Both the position numbers and the translations under genes were made by a program. From the NCBI RefSeq assembly GCF_029784135.1, contig NC_073746.1, positions 114,512,035 to 114,576,034 of the forward strand: 64,000 nt of DNA, in the 5' to 3' direction. The stretch's first letter is position 1. Each line of letters opens with the position of its first letter. Shown piece after piece: positions 35,440 to 46,697 of the stretch. The notes under the pieces are model-generated. The model worked only from the letters and a program-made list of their open reading frames with translations, made no database searches and was not told the origin of the DNA. Origin of the DNA: Toxorhynchites rutilus septentrionalis. Taxonomy: Eukaryota; Arthropoda; Insecta; Diptera; Culicidae.

Positions 35440-36415
35440 ATTTCTTACATTCGAACAAAGCAACATTAAGGTACATGACGACTTTTACGCCGCAGTATCG
35501 TTTGGTGCTGCTGATCATAAAAGTATCTACAATGCAATAATTGATCAGTTTCACAAGGACGGAATTCCTTACAAAGATCGTCTGAAAGGATTCGCGTCGG
35601 ACGGTGCAACGGTCATGATGGGGCTTTCGAGATCCGTAGTGCGCCTAACTAACTAACGCATTCGAGGTAATACAGGAGATTATGGAACTCAAGCCGCCTA
35701 AAATCCTACACCCTTCGGCCATCCGTTGGATTTCGTTAGCGTTAGCGTTCTCGTTGGTGGAGAGACTCATTTCATGATTTCCAGAGTTAATTTTGTTTTT
35801 CACCATTTAGTATGAATGTGACAAAAAATCAGACTACTTGCAAAATATCGACTGCCCCCAAAGATTCAATGATAAAACCAGAATTGCTGTTTTTGGATTG
35901 AATTGTTTGGTCCAGAAAAACCTGAATTCACGTTGCTACATGAAGAGCTGAAAAAAGATAGATCATTTTTAAGGATGTTTGTCGCAATTTTTTTCGTGGA
36001 GCTGATCAAGCAAATGTGAAAGAGATTCAATTTTTGATGATCCAATTTGGCAACCATTAACGTTGTGTTAGAGGCGTTTCCAGGGTTCTACGATGGGGAT
36101 ATACAATATCTGGGGAACGAATTCCGTCCCCTAAATGTAAAATTACTCCTTAAGAAAAGCACAGTTTCAGAGAACGAGCATGTGCAGAGTTGGTGGACAA
36201 AAATTTGATGTCTAAAAAGAATTGACGACTAGTTCGCATTTTCGGCGCTTCGATGGCCATATTTGTAACGTTCTCACTATGCCTCACTCCTCGGTAACTG
36301 TCGAGCGATTTTTTTCTGAATAAAATCAGAACAAAAATAAGCTTTGAAATCGGCTCAACAACGATACGATGAACGTAATTTTGAATTTAAAAGATTTGAC
36401 TAAACATCGTGGCGG
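35440..36415 (+). pseudogene. Second hAT transposase relic, plus strand
   Basis: DDFYAAVSFGAADHKSIYNA, then DQFHKDGIPYKDRLKGFASD and GATVMMGLSRSVV (35475-35640), resemble the RNase H-like region of another hAT subgroup (F.SDGA.VM.G). After many stops, the hAT dimerisation end appears at about 36268-36400 (NVLTMPHSSVTVERFFS, then RLNNDTMNVILNLKDL; family pattern LPHSSA..ERVFS). It is convergent to nothing and head-to-head with the minus-strand relic. The sequence between (35330-35440, repeated GGTACAGATT) is unassigned. Confidence 0.68.
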
Positions 36416-36759
36416 CAGCTCAAACATTTTAATCAATGATAGTAGGCAATCTAGATTTAGAAAGACTACGTGTAAGCATAATCAAACACACGAATGACTT
36501 GCAAATGTAAATGTAGTATTTATAGTAAATAAATGAGCATTTATTTATGCTAATAAAATAGATAGACAGGGTATTAAAGCAAAAACTGAAGAATGGTTTC
36601 AACTTGGTAAAGTTGTCGAAGACGACAGAAATAGGAAATAATAAAGAAATGATAAGTAATAAAATGCACTCTAATCTATTTTTCTATTTTAGGATATCTT
36701 ACTCGTTTTAGTATCTGTAACTATGGGCAGGCAACCTGCCATACAAATAATGGATCTTA
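36416..36759. other. Spacer before ITmD37E, nothing recognised
   Basis: AT-rich, no coding signal. Confidence 0.5.
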
Positions 36760-38052
36760 AAGGGTGTGTCACATCAAATTGCATCATGGAAAAAACACTG
36801 TAGAAATTTAATTTTTAGGAATTATATCTTCAGCTTTCGCTTATAATCAGATAAGAGTGTATAGATCACGTTGGCCATGCTTCACTGTCAATTTTTCGTA
36901 AATTTGGAAAAATGTCGTCGAACGAAAAAGAGCGTCGTGAATTAATCCTGTGCACTCATTTCGAGAATCCGGAGTTGTCACATCGGGACATCGGTAAGAT
37001 GCTGGGAATCGTCCAATCCACGGTCAGCAGAGTACTAAACCGATACTTCGAGAACCTAACCATCGACCGGAAGGTGAAGAACGGCAAAAATGGATGCTCC
37101 GTCAGTGAAAAAGATCACAAGCGCGTAGTTAAGCAGTTTAGACGTGATCCGAGAAGTTCGGTTCGGGATGTCGCCAATAAGCTGAATTTGTCAAGTTCAT
37201 TCGTCCAGCGGACCAAGCAGCGGGAGGGCCTGAGTACATACAAGGTTCAGAAGGCTCCTAACCGTGACGAAAGGCAAAACATGGTAGGGAAGACGCGAGC
37301 CCGGAAGCTGTACACCGAAATGCTGACGAAGCCGCATTGCCTGGTAATGGACGACGAAACCTACGTCAAAGCGGACTTTCGTCAGCTGCCGGGCCTGTTG
37401 TTCTTCTCCGCAGAGGACAAATTCAGCGTTCCGGAGGAGATTCGCAAGCAGAAACTATCCAAGTTTGCCAAAAAGTACATGGTGTGGCAAGCGATCTGCT
37501 CTTGCGGAAAGCGGAGCGCCCCCTTCGTGATGACCGGCACGGTAAACGGGCAGGTTTACCTTAAGGAGTGCCTACAGAAGCGCTTACTACCACTATTGAA
37601 GCAGCACGAGGGCCCGACCATCTTCTGGCCGGATCTTGCTTCGTGCCACTATTCAAAGGACGTGTTGGAGTGGTACGAAGCCAACGGGGTCATCTTCGTG
37701 CCAAAGGAAATGAACCCGCCCAACGCGCCGGAGCTTCGCCCAATAGAGAAATATTGGGCGATTATGAAGCAGGCCCTCCGGAAGAACCCAAAAGTTGTCA
37801 AATCGGAGGCGGACTTCAAGAGAAAATGGATTTCTGTTCAAAAAAAACTACAACCTGACGTTGTACAGAACCTTATGGACGGGGTAAAGAGGAAGGTGCG
37901 AGCATACGGGCTTGGGCTCGAAGTATGAAAAAAAAAGAAAATGCCAAAAGTTGTTTAATATTTTCTATTTTACTGTCTAAAATTTTCAAAAGGATCGGTC
38001 TACTGGGCGAATTTCTACAGCTTTTTTTCCGTGATGCAATTTGACAGCCTTT
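36760..38052 (+). mobile_element. ITmD37E (DD37E Tc1/mariner superfamily) copy 1
   Basis: The left inverted repeat AAGGGTGTGTCACATCAAAT begins at 36760 after TA. The right inner repeat (GAATTTCTACAGC...TTTCCGTGATGCAATTTGA) is present to about 38042, but the outermost block GTGACACACC, seen in copy 2, is missing or replaced (ACAGCCTTTA). The transposase ORF is intact. The damaged right end suggests this copy cannot move by itself but could supply enzyme. Confidence 0.9.
36912..37928 (+). CDS. DD37E transposase, apparently intact (338 aa)
   Basis: Cut-and-paste transposase of the IS630-Tc1-mariner superfamily. The N-terminal paired-type DNA-binding region has two helix-turn-helix motifs (about residues 20-42, SHRDIGKMLGIVQSTVSRVL, and about 80-105, SSVRDVANKLNLSSSFVQ). 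The catalytic residues are Asp in VMDDETYV (about 145), Asp in WPDLASCHYS (about 240) and Glu in PIEKYW (about 278). I count 37 residues between the last two, hence DD37E, the ITmD37E family reported from mosquitoes. The start is the first ATG after the 5' UTR (AAAATGTCG), matching copy 2. No stop or frameshift. It is GC-richer than the flanks, consistent with recent arrival. Whether it is expressed or active is unknown. Confidence 0.92.
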   Translation: MSSNEKERRELILCTHFENPELSHRDIGKMLGIVQSTVSRVLNRYFENLTIDRKVKNGKNGCSVSEKDHKRVVKQFRRDPRSSVRDVANKLNLSSSFVQRTKQREGLSTYKVQKAPNRDERQNMVGKTRARKLYTEMLTKPHCLVMDDETYVKADFRQLPGLLFFSAEDKFSVPEEIRKQKLSKFAKKYMVWQAICSCGKRSAPFVMTGTVNGQVYLKECLQKRLLPLLKQHEGPTIFWPDLASCHYSKDVLEWYEANGVIFVPKEMNPPNAPELRPIEKYWAIMKQALRKNPKVVKSEADFKRKWISVQKKLQPDVVQNLMDGVKRKVRAYGLGLEV

Positions 38053-38789
38053 AGTCACAATCCAGGTCTACTAGCAATAGAGCAATTCCAAACGAAATCG
38101 ACAAATGACAAAACATGAGTATTTTTGATTCGAATGAAAGTGTGCATTCCGTTTGGGTTAGAGGAAATATGAGTTTTCCACAGCAATTGGGAATTTTTTG
38201 ACTCAAGCGTAACTTTTGAAAAGGGCGTATCGATTTGAGTAAGAGAAATCTTTGATAATTTATATCTCAAAAAATATAAGTCGTACTGAAATAATGTGTT
38301 AGAAGGAGTTATAGAGTATTGTTGGCTTAATTTGAAAAAAAAATATACACTGAGAAGAAAAATTAGTACTCTTTTTTTTACAAAATAAAATTTTAATTTG
38401 CGATATCAAAAAATATGAATTTTTTGATATAAAATAGAAGTCATGTAGAAAATTTAAAAAATGGGCCCAAGATGATAAAACTATTTTGGACGAAATTTGT
38501 GGAACATCGAATTTTCAGGAATTTTCGAAACTTCGAATTTTTGTATGTTAGCACACATTCTTAGCCACAAATTATGAATCCTGATGTGATTTAAAACAAA
38601 AAAGGTTATTATCAATCTCCTTCTAAATGCAACCATTCTCGAGATATTTAAAAAAATATTTCAAATTTATAATCTTTTTTATAGTAAATAATCTCTTTTA
38701 ATATGTTTGTCGTGTTATACCGTCATGTTCATGAAATAATTTTTTTATAATTTCTCGCGGTATTTGGTAAACTTAAATTTTAACATCTG
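38053..38789. other. AT-rich spacer, nothing firmly recognised
   Basis: Poly-A/T rich with no gene. A possible link to the foldback that follows is not resolved. Confidence 0.4.
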
Positions 38790-39260
38790 CGACAATAGTG
38801 AATGAAGTCCGAATGAGCTAATATTTTCCAGAGGGTATTTTATCGTGCTAATCGACATTTCGCAGGGAGTCCCGTATGAAAAATCGATATGACGATTTGA
38901 ATTGCCATCCTAAATCATACGTTTTGCATCGTATTCCGAAAAAAAAAGACAAAGTCCCAGAGCGTCGATTTTTGACAAAAAAAATTTTTCGAGATGACAG
39001 TAGATCTCGACGTTTCATGCAATTTGAAGACGTTCGGCATCAACATTTTTTTTCGAAAACCCCGATTTCCTTTATTCCCCCCTTGCGTGTTTTTTTCGGT
39101 TTTCAAAAAACTCAAACTTTGACCGCTATGCGACACTAGTAAATGAAGTCCGATTGAGCTGATACTTTGCATAGGGTAGTTTTTCGTGGGAATCGACATT
39201 TTTAATCAAGTTCGCTTTGAAAATTCGAGATGGCCATCTTCATTGGCACTCTAACATACA
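38790..39260. repeat. Foldback MITE copy (family F1)
   Basis: GAATGAAGTCCGAATGAGCT near 38800 and AATGAAGTCCGATTGAGCTG near 39140, with AGCGTCGATTTTTGACAAAA and GATCTCGACGTTTCATGC between them. It resembles the copies at 10112 and 24170 but is more diverged. Confidence 0.6.
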
Positions 39261-41787
39261 GCCATTCCATGCCAAATCGATATAGTGGTTCTCAGATTTT
39301 CGTGAAAAGTGGTAGATTTGTTCTTTATCGCTTTTTTCCCATACATCCATTCGCACGCTACTGTATATACACCACACGATCTGGTGACCTCCATGGCAAA
39401 ATGTTTGTTAATGTTTGAAACTAAAAAGAAAAATTTTCATCGTGGCCTGGGAAAAGAACTTTTCTCATACATTTGCCGAACAGGGATGACAGAATTTGAT
39501 CAATCAACTGCTGAAGACATACATGAAATAGGCCAAACAATGGAAGTATTTACTCCAACATTTCGCTTCCGATAATATTTACTCACGTCAAAACAGACTC
39601 TTTCCGCCGGTTTCCGGTGTGAGAGAAAATGATTTATAACCCAACCATTTTCCCCATCCGTCACAACAAACAACCGCTAGGGGATAGATTAATCATCCTT
39701 TATGCTGGAAATCCCATTTCCGCTCGTACGATCCCAAACTGCCCCCGGGGACCTCGGACAAATCAGCGCAAACACTGAAACTGAAGCCGGCCGAAAAGCT
39801 TCCGGTGGGTCACTCAACCCTGCCGACGTCAAGGGTCAATCGAACCCAACGACGTTTCGGGAGAATGCCGGTAAATCGGCATGAAACTCATTAGTTTCGA
39901 GTTGACCCACACTCATTTCGGAAGTATGAAAGCGTGCGCTCGAGAGTTCCGTCCACGGCTACTGCCACTACTGCACCACGCAGGTAATGATTTTATCTTC
40001 AAACCAGTTTGTCAGTTTGTTTGTCAGGTATCGCAGTAAAGCCTTCGGACCCCCGCCGGCGGAACGGCAGCGATATCATCACCAACCAGAGGCTCACGCA
40101 ATATTCGACAGAGTGTGATTGGTCCGCTCTTTTCTCCATCTGGGGGCTACTAATCTGTTTGTCTTAATCCGAAGCTGTTGAATGTTGGTGTGAATTAATT
40201 GATCAACTCGTAAACAACGCGATAAAAAAGTTCAGTAAGCGAAAATAATGTGTCGCTTTGGGGGTATAGCATCCGTCGTGCCGGTTAATGCGATTAGCCA
40301 GGTTTAACCGTCAGTATTAATCGTATCGCATGACATAATTATCCGGGCGAGAGGATTACGATGAATGATGTGCTGATGTTTATCACGTCAATGCTGTCAG
40401 TGCGATGAATATCGTTACTTCATTCAGTTGTAAGTATATCCAGATTGTTGTTCGATACGTATCCATATCATGTGCCAATTACGCTACACAGAATAAATCG
40501 ATATCAACTTGGAGAATTTGGATATTCAATGAATATCATTTCACTGGAATAACATAAGTTACGATGAGAGTCTAATAGACTAGGAAACGCAGATCTCATA
40601 AACAAAATTTATTTGAACAATGAAAAACAATTAAAGAAAAACAGGTATTTCGGCGGTTACGAAAGTCAGTTTTGTACACTTTTGGAGATTCTCGTGAAAA
40701 AATATGACTATCTTTTAACAGAATCTGCATTCAGATTGCGATCGGAATGCTAATCTGAACAATAACAATAGCCGAATACATCCCACTTCCAGATTTAGTT
40801 TTGGATATTAACCCAGATCCGAATTTGGATTCACATACATATTCGTATCGAGAGCAGGACACGAATATAGATGCGATTCTCAACTTAGATCCAGTGCCAA
40901 ATTTAAATTCGAACAAAAACTTCACACCAAAGCTGGATCTGAATGCAACTGAACAAATTCTGACTATAAAAATGAACACAGAATTTCATCCATTATCAAG
41001 TGTGGCAAAATATTTGAGAATATATGATGAATAGGGGAGAAAAAAATATAGGGGAGGATGGTCTCGAAACGACCCCTAAATTATAAAGATTATAATTAAT
41101 AGTTAATAGTTAATAGTTAATAATGAAATAATAGTTTTTATGTGACTTCATCACTGAAATACATAGTATGACCCTTATAATATTCCTTTCATCAACAGTG
41201 GCGTGGTTCTCATGTTACATAAAAGTAATTTGATACAAAGGTTTTCACTGTATTTCAAAATTGATGATTTAAGCATTCTTCCATGAATCTCAAGGATGGC
41301 GCCCACACCGAAGTTTCTGTTGTGTCAAAGGAAAGGTCTCAACATATATACTGTTTCCACATAGCCCGATATTATTCTCAGTGTAAAGCTCAAGAACATT
41401 CTCGTGCCAGCGTTAACTGAATTCGGATTCGACGCGGTGCGACTATTGTATTAAATCGTAATGACAATATATGGAAAATGATAATTTTGTTTCTGATAAG
41501 AATAAATTTAGAATACGATAAATGAGATGGGATGCCGGGAACATAATATTGAGAATATCGACAAAACAAATTGGGCAGATTTATTCTCGAAGCATACACA
41601 TTTTTGTTATTCCCCATTTGTAGGCGTACGACATAAATATATCATAACCATTTACGTTTTCTCAGTCATTGTTATACTAGTATGGAAAGTTGAATAATGG
41701 ATTCTAATATCTTCCGCCAGTTTTCGAAAACCGTGACCAGCTGGCGAGTGCGACTTGATTTGAATCCAAATCTGAAATCAAATATTA
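39261..41787. other. Non-coding; repeat-poor GC-rich island at 39590-40440
   Basis: The island has no transposon homology visible here and carries a CAG|GTAATG donor-like site at about 39981, so it could be an exon or regulatory segment. I could not define an ORF with support. 40730-40990 has many GAT-type words (CAGATCC, GAATTTGGATTC) like 24955-25075. Confidence 0.4.
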
Positions 41788-42215
41788 GGTTGGGGATAAA
41801 GTAATCCATTATTTATGGGTGAAATTCAGAACAATTTTTAATATGCTTCGGATTGTCCGATTTGGGTCAAATATACACCGTTTTGTTGGAAAATTTGTTG
41901 CCATTCTAAACGTTCATAATGCCTCTATCATAGAGGTCTTGGTCCTTATTAGCGAAAAACCATAGCAATAGATTTTTACAATCTCCTCTTGATCCCAATT
42001 TATTATCACTCTGGAAATTGCTCTGCGAGAAAAAGGTGATAATCGTTTGGTGCCAGGTCCGAACTATATGGTGGATGCATTAAAACATCCCAATCAAGCT
42101 CTCTGAATTTTGTGGCTTTGCGTTGCCCTGATGGAACACAACACCTCTTATGTTAGCCAATTCTGAACGTTTCTGGTCAATCGCTAGCTTCAAATGGTCC
42201 ATTTGTTGAAGGTAT
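41788..42215 (-). pseudogene. Mariner relic (mauritiana/cecropia-like C-terminus)
   Basis: The left end TTAGGTTGGGGATAAAGTAA at about 41788 is a mariner-type inverted repeat. On the minus strand from about 42205, MDHLKLAIDQKRSELANIRG then VVFHQGN.KP matches the block around the second catalytic Asp (consensus FHQDNARPH), here Asp to Gly. Further left LLWFFANKDQDLYDRGIM matches the mariner C-terminus (FFA.KD..FY..GI..L). Most of the N-terminus and one inverted repeat are missing. Confidence 0.78.
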
Positions 42216-43187
42216 AGATCATAATTTAGTGTATTGCACAGAAAAAAAAATTAGAAAATTACAAAAATATATTTTTTTTTTTGAAAATAAATTAAAATGC
42301 ACGTATTTTACTGTTACAGTATCGGCACCACAAACATTAATCACAATTTCAGCGGCCTGGCATGTATTTTCGCATTTATAAAATAAAAAGTGTAAAATGT
42401 ACCGAATTTTCTTTTTGTTGACCTCTTTTCTTAATACCCTGTAGCTCACAACTGAATGGAACGAACAAACAACAACAAAAGAATTTTTTTAGTGTGAAAT
42501 GTCACCTTTACAACGAGCCTAAACTTGAAATTGTAGGATCGATATTACACTACACTAGATATTCATCACTAAAGCCAGCCAACGAGAAAATAATGGATAG
42601 CTTTTTCCCCAACATAATATTTGTTGATTTATTACCAAATAACATGTAATTTTGATCCTGTGCTTGAAAACTGAGTTCATCTGAGGTTCTGTCATTTGAT
42701 ACATCATACGGATGGATTATCTGTGCAAAAACACAAAGCAATATACGCATAAATATTTGGGGGATCTGTGGGTGAGACGGACAGTGTGGATAAGATGAAC
42801 ACGCGGTTGATTTGAACAGTTAACGGTTGAATTCCGTGTTATTTTTTCCCATGATGAGTACCACCATCTATTTTATTACCCTTACAAAATTTACGGCCTG
42901 TCGAAAGTGGAAAACGTAAACAAAAACATATAATTGATTCACGGTTGATTTTACTTCGATAGGTAAGTTGAAATTGAAGCGATGATATGAAGGTACCATA
43001 CAGGTAAAATCATTTGTTAGTGGAAACTGTGAATTATCCAAATAATCGTACTTATGGGGTAAGATGGACATCTACTAGTGTGGACAAGATGGATAGTGAA
43101 AAGTTAGTGTTGGAAAGAGTATTTACGAGTCTTCTCCTTTCTTTCTGTTCATTTACATTTTAGTTGCTAGACAAACAACGATTAAAT

Positions 43188-43193
<6 letters not shown>
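42216..43193. other. AT-rich non-coding stretch, nothing recognised
   Basis: No supportable gene or repeat. Confidence 0.45.

Positions 43194-43231
<38 letters not shown>
43194..43231. repeat. (GA)n microsatellite
   Basis: About 19 AG/GA dinucleotides immediately upstream of the LINE 5' region. Confidence 0.95.
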
Positions 43232-43235
<4 letters not shown>

Positions 43236-43379
43236 AGTTTATTGAACTACAACTCCGCCTGCGAATGACGGATCCCAATAATAGCATGTCCGAATAAGAA
43301 CCTGAAATTATTGAGAACCAGAGCAGTGGGTCCAAAGCCCCAGTAAAGGAGGTTGGTTGTAATAGCTGTTATCCATGGA

Positions 43380-45340
43380 TATTAGTCATGTCATGGATAA
43401 ACCCCTAATCCACGGTGTAAAGCGACCCGTGCCGAGGGAATAATGGTAGGGGGGGGGGGGTCTAAACCCTGCCGATAACGGAGCTTGTGGAGCACCAGGG
43501 CATCCTCCACAGTATCGTCTGCCCTTGCTGCATTAAGCCGGTCACTGATGCAGCGGACCTTCTTTACCGCGAGACTCGTGGGACTTATATGAATAATCCA
43601 AATGATAACAATAAAAAAAAATTCGGGTTCCGGCAACCTCTCTCTGTCGGAAAAAAAACTTCCATAGAGATCGACTTTATGAGTGATGAAGAGGATGAAG
43701 CAACTCTCTCTGTCGGAAAAAAAAACCTCCATAGAGATCGACTTTATGAGTGTTGAAGAGGATGAAGTACTGAGTGACGCACCTGTGGATGTTCATTCAT
43801 GCTCTTCCATTCTCAATACTCCGACTCGTTGTGAGTCGCTAGAGGAGAGAGAGGAGAGAGAGATCTAAAGTTGTAGATTCAATCGAGGTCCGAAAAAGGG
43901 TGAAAAAAGAACCTCACCAAGGGTCAGAGAAGGAAACTGGAGAACTTGGTCGCAGCTGGGATTCCTTCAGAGGAAGCTCGGCTGAAAGCACTGAGTCAGC
44001 ATATCTCTGGGCCAACAAAACGCCCCCGAGGATCGGAGCTACCTAGTAGTGATGAAAACCCGATTCCTAAAAAATCGAAGCAAAATCTCTGCCCCCGACA
44101 AAAAGCGGGGCAGAATGAGCAGAAAAAAGTTGCACAAAACACTCAGAGTTGCACAAAACACACAGAGCAAATCAAAGTTGGTATTCTCCCGGAGAGCTAT
44201 CCCAACACTGAACTGACTACAGCTCAACTAGATTCCATTCAGAATGCTCTACTCACTGCAATAGAGCAGCAAAGAAATGAACCGGTGAAACCCAAGTTTT
44301 TCAACTGCTCATAAAAGTCGGGTTATCTAATCCTTTCTTGTAATAACGTAAACTTCGGAATGGTTGAAGAAAGTGGTTCCCATGATAACCCTAGAGAATA
44401 ACATAAAACTGGTTGCTCTAGACGCAAAAAATATTCCGCGTCCAGAGATTCTTCATGCCTTTTTTCCACAAAGTGCAACAACATACAGCGACGAGATACT
44501 CAAAAGCCTCATTGAGAGCCAAAAGGAGAATCCAGTCCCAATGAAATCCACGCGGATTGGACGCTAACAGTCGACGAAGCTTCAATGCGTCAACTTGTTA
44601 GCAACCACTTCAAAATAAACTTCCGATTTGGCGAAACTAAGCTGAGGAAAACTAATCCAAAGCAGCGCTAAACCACAACTCAAAAAAACTCCAGTGTGCT
44701 CGAAGGAGATCTGGTGTCAAGAAACGAGAAACTTCATAACTCCAAAAACCCAGGTAATCTGAAGTCTTCGGAGCCCAGTGACTCCATACTTGAGGAGCCA
44801 CAAAATGCTCGAAAAGTCATCAGCAGAGTTTCTGGTAAATCGAAGTTTCCTCGAGAATTTTCTCCGAAAACCAAAGAACTTGACAATCTGACTGTTCCTG
44901 GCCCAAGCGGTTCAAACTTAAAAGCAATCGCAAAAAGGGTAGGAACTTCAACGACGTCAAGAGAAAAAGGTGAGTTTCTCCAAACCCCCCATCACACCAG
45001 ATCCAAAACGAACATGGACACTGGAACAAGCAAAAAACCTGACCATAATTTCAACAAAACAGATGGGGTTCCGATTCTCCCAAACAACCCCCCGGATCGG
45101 TCAACCCAACCTAATGCAGAACACTAAAGTTTTGCAAATAAACCTCCATCAAGCCAAAGCAGCGTCGAGCTTGTTATCCAGGAGGTTTACAAAAGACGCT
45201 GTGGATCTAGCTCTTATCCAAGAGCCTTGGGTTCACAAAGGAAAAATACTAGATACTTGCTTAACATACTTAGATGAAAGGAGCAGTAAGTTTTATGTTC
45301 AAAACAGAAACCTTTTATATATAAAAAGCGTAAAGACATG
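43380..45340 (+). mobile_element. LOA-like non-LTR retrotransposon, 3'-truncated: 5' UTR, ORF1, start of ORF2
   Basis: The 5' region (CCCGTGCCGAGGGAATAATGG) is followed by decayed ORF1 pieces in several frames (43487-45127), including RPEILHAFFPQSATTYSDEI, which resembles the ORF1 of LOA-type elements. From 45120 the plus frame reads KVLQINLHQAKAASSLLSRR then VDLALIQEPWVHKGKI, the start of an AP-type endonuclease (LQINLH..KAA, LIQEPWV). It stops at 45341. A 66-bp tandem duplication lies in the ORF1 leader (about 43637-43768). With multiple frameshifts and no RT it is inactive. The LINE 3' half at 18190 is of a similar group but cannot be shown to be the same family. Confidence 0.82.
43946..44314 (+). 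pseudogene. LINE ORF1 fragment
   Basis: A 122-residue open stretch, Lys/Gln/Ser-rich and basic, typical of the N-terminal part of LOA-type ORF1 proteins. ORF1 sequence continues in other frames at 44364-44567 and 44696-45127. No CCHC knuckles are visible. It is not an independent gene. Confidence 0.6.
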
Positions 45341-45645
45341 AATGTTTTGAAACCGTTGCCAAGTTGGAAATAAAATATGATGAAGTTTCATTGGAAATTA
45401 CCTAAACTTTTTATTATAATGAAATTTTGCTATTTTTTCCGAACGTGAATTTTTTAACAGATTGTCTCCGCCCAGAGATGGCTACCCGAAAATGATGTAG
45501 AAATGATGAGAACGAATATAGCCAAAGCAGGTTTGATCTATACTGATCGATGGTTTATTTGAGACTGAGATTGCCGTGAACATTTCGTGCCCTATTTCTA
45601 CGATTAGCCCATAGCCATTTGAATAGCGCAATTGTTGTATAGGTT

Positions 45646-45980
45646 GTGTCTGGAATTTCCGCCATAAACAATTACACTTTGTATAGCGGGTTCGTTTCCA
45701 TCTGTTCCTGTCTTTTGACAATTTACTTGTTATTGTTTGTGATTGTTGTGTTGTCTTCAAAGGTGATTATTTTGTGTCGTCCAATTAAAATAATTGTCTT
45801 TTCAGCTGATTGTTTCGGGTATCCGTGACGACGATGAGAAGGTAAGTACCTATATGTATTCATGTTAAATATCTATACTAATTGCTCTTTGTCTTCAGGT
45901 ACGGACTCAGGCTGATTTGCTGCAGATTTCAAGGGATTTTTCGTGTTAAGTGTTTCATACTTTTTGTGCGTTGAATAAAG
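45646..45980 (+). other. Exon-like block with two short introns and poly(A) signal (unit 1; repeated at +1728 and +3456)
   Basis: An open stretch with a hydrophobic segment (LLTIYLLLFVIVVLSSK) ends AAAG at 45762, followed by a donor (GTGATT here, GTGAGT in units 2 and 3). An acceptor TTTTCAG precedes 45806. A 36-nt exon (LIVSGIRDDDEK) ends at 45841 before GTAAGT. An acceptor GTCTTCAG precedes 45899. The final exon (VRTQADLLQISRDFSC) stops at 45949, with AATAAA at 45974. The frame is kept across both junctions. The 5' start is unclear (no ATG before the hydrophobic part). It may be the tail of a small spliced gene copied into a transposon nest. I do not recognise the protein. Confidence 0.4.
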
Positions 45981-46409
45981 TGTTTTGTGGAAATGAAAAT
46001 GTGTTGTTTTTTTAGTTTTGTCCATCTGGGCCGTAACACAGATGTTTCATTGAAATTTAATTAAATTTATCTTATTTTACATGGATGACTGAAATTTGCC
46101 ACCTTCTTGTCAAGCGTTTTTTTCTGCTCGCTGATTTTTGTCAATATCGGTTTTTTTTTCTTGAAATCATTGTCTGACCGCTTCACTTCAATGATTTTTT
46201 CTGCACTTTAACCTTACTTGATGTTCTAATTTGGCACGAAGATAATGTACTAGCCTCCGCAAATTTTGCCTTCGAATCCGCATTTCTGTAGGAATCAAAC
46301 GATTCCCAATATTTTGGCAAATCTGAAATTTTCGAAGCATTTAATTGACCGTTTTGCGGATCCACGAGAAGCAACATTCCAACATTCATTGTATGATATG
46401 CTCAAAGGT

Positions 46410-46697
46410 TACGATGAACTTACAACTGTTGTTCAAATGGATCAGAGGACGCGTGGTAGTGGATCGTACGATCGGAAACTGAGGTTGAACAATTAAGGCA
46501 AACCCAGGACTCTCGGATTACGACATCGGTAATAAACCACAACTCTACCGGACTCTACCATCCGGAGAATCCGTATGTGAGAAGGTTATCTGCAAGCAAC
46601 CAAACAGGACGCTGAAGCATAATCTGGTGGTCAAAAGACGCGCTTGAAAATGGAACAACAAGGTTTTGACCGAGTACGAAGGATGCATGCTAATGGA
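46410..46697 (+). pseudogene. DD37E-related transposase N-terminal fragment (unit 1; repeated at +1728)
   Basis: Plus-strand readings give RTRGSGSYDRKLRLNN, then NPGLSDYDIGNK, IRRIRM-like sequence, KQPNRTLKHNLVVKRRA and YEGCMLMD, matching the DNA-binding half of mosquito DD37E-type transposases up to the first catalytic motif. Frameshifts and stops are present. In units 1 and 2 the fragment is cut at GGAT by the duplication junction. It is more diverged than, and not the same subfamily as, the ITmD37E copies at 36760 and 58258. Confidence 0.7.

Noticed and set aside
37337..37858. Plus-strand open frames 37337-37564 and 37568-37858 and their twins at 58834-59355
   Set aside because: They overlap the DD37E transposase in other frames and are shadows of it.
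44970..45341. Open frame starting MSFSKPPITPDP and its copies at 46644 and 48372 as a stand-alone gene
   Set aside because: It is the start of LINE ORF2 (endonuclease), fused in units 2 and 3 to junction sequence.
46183..46389. Minus-strand 68-residue open frame repeated three times
   Set aside because: Repetition comes from the tandem duplication. No confident family match, and weak resemblance to hAT C-termini was not enough.
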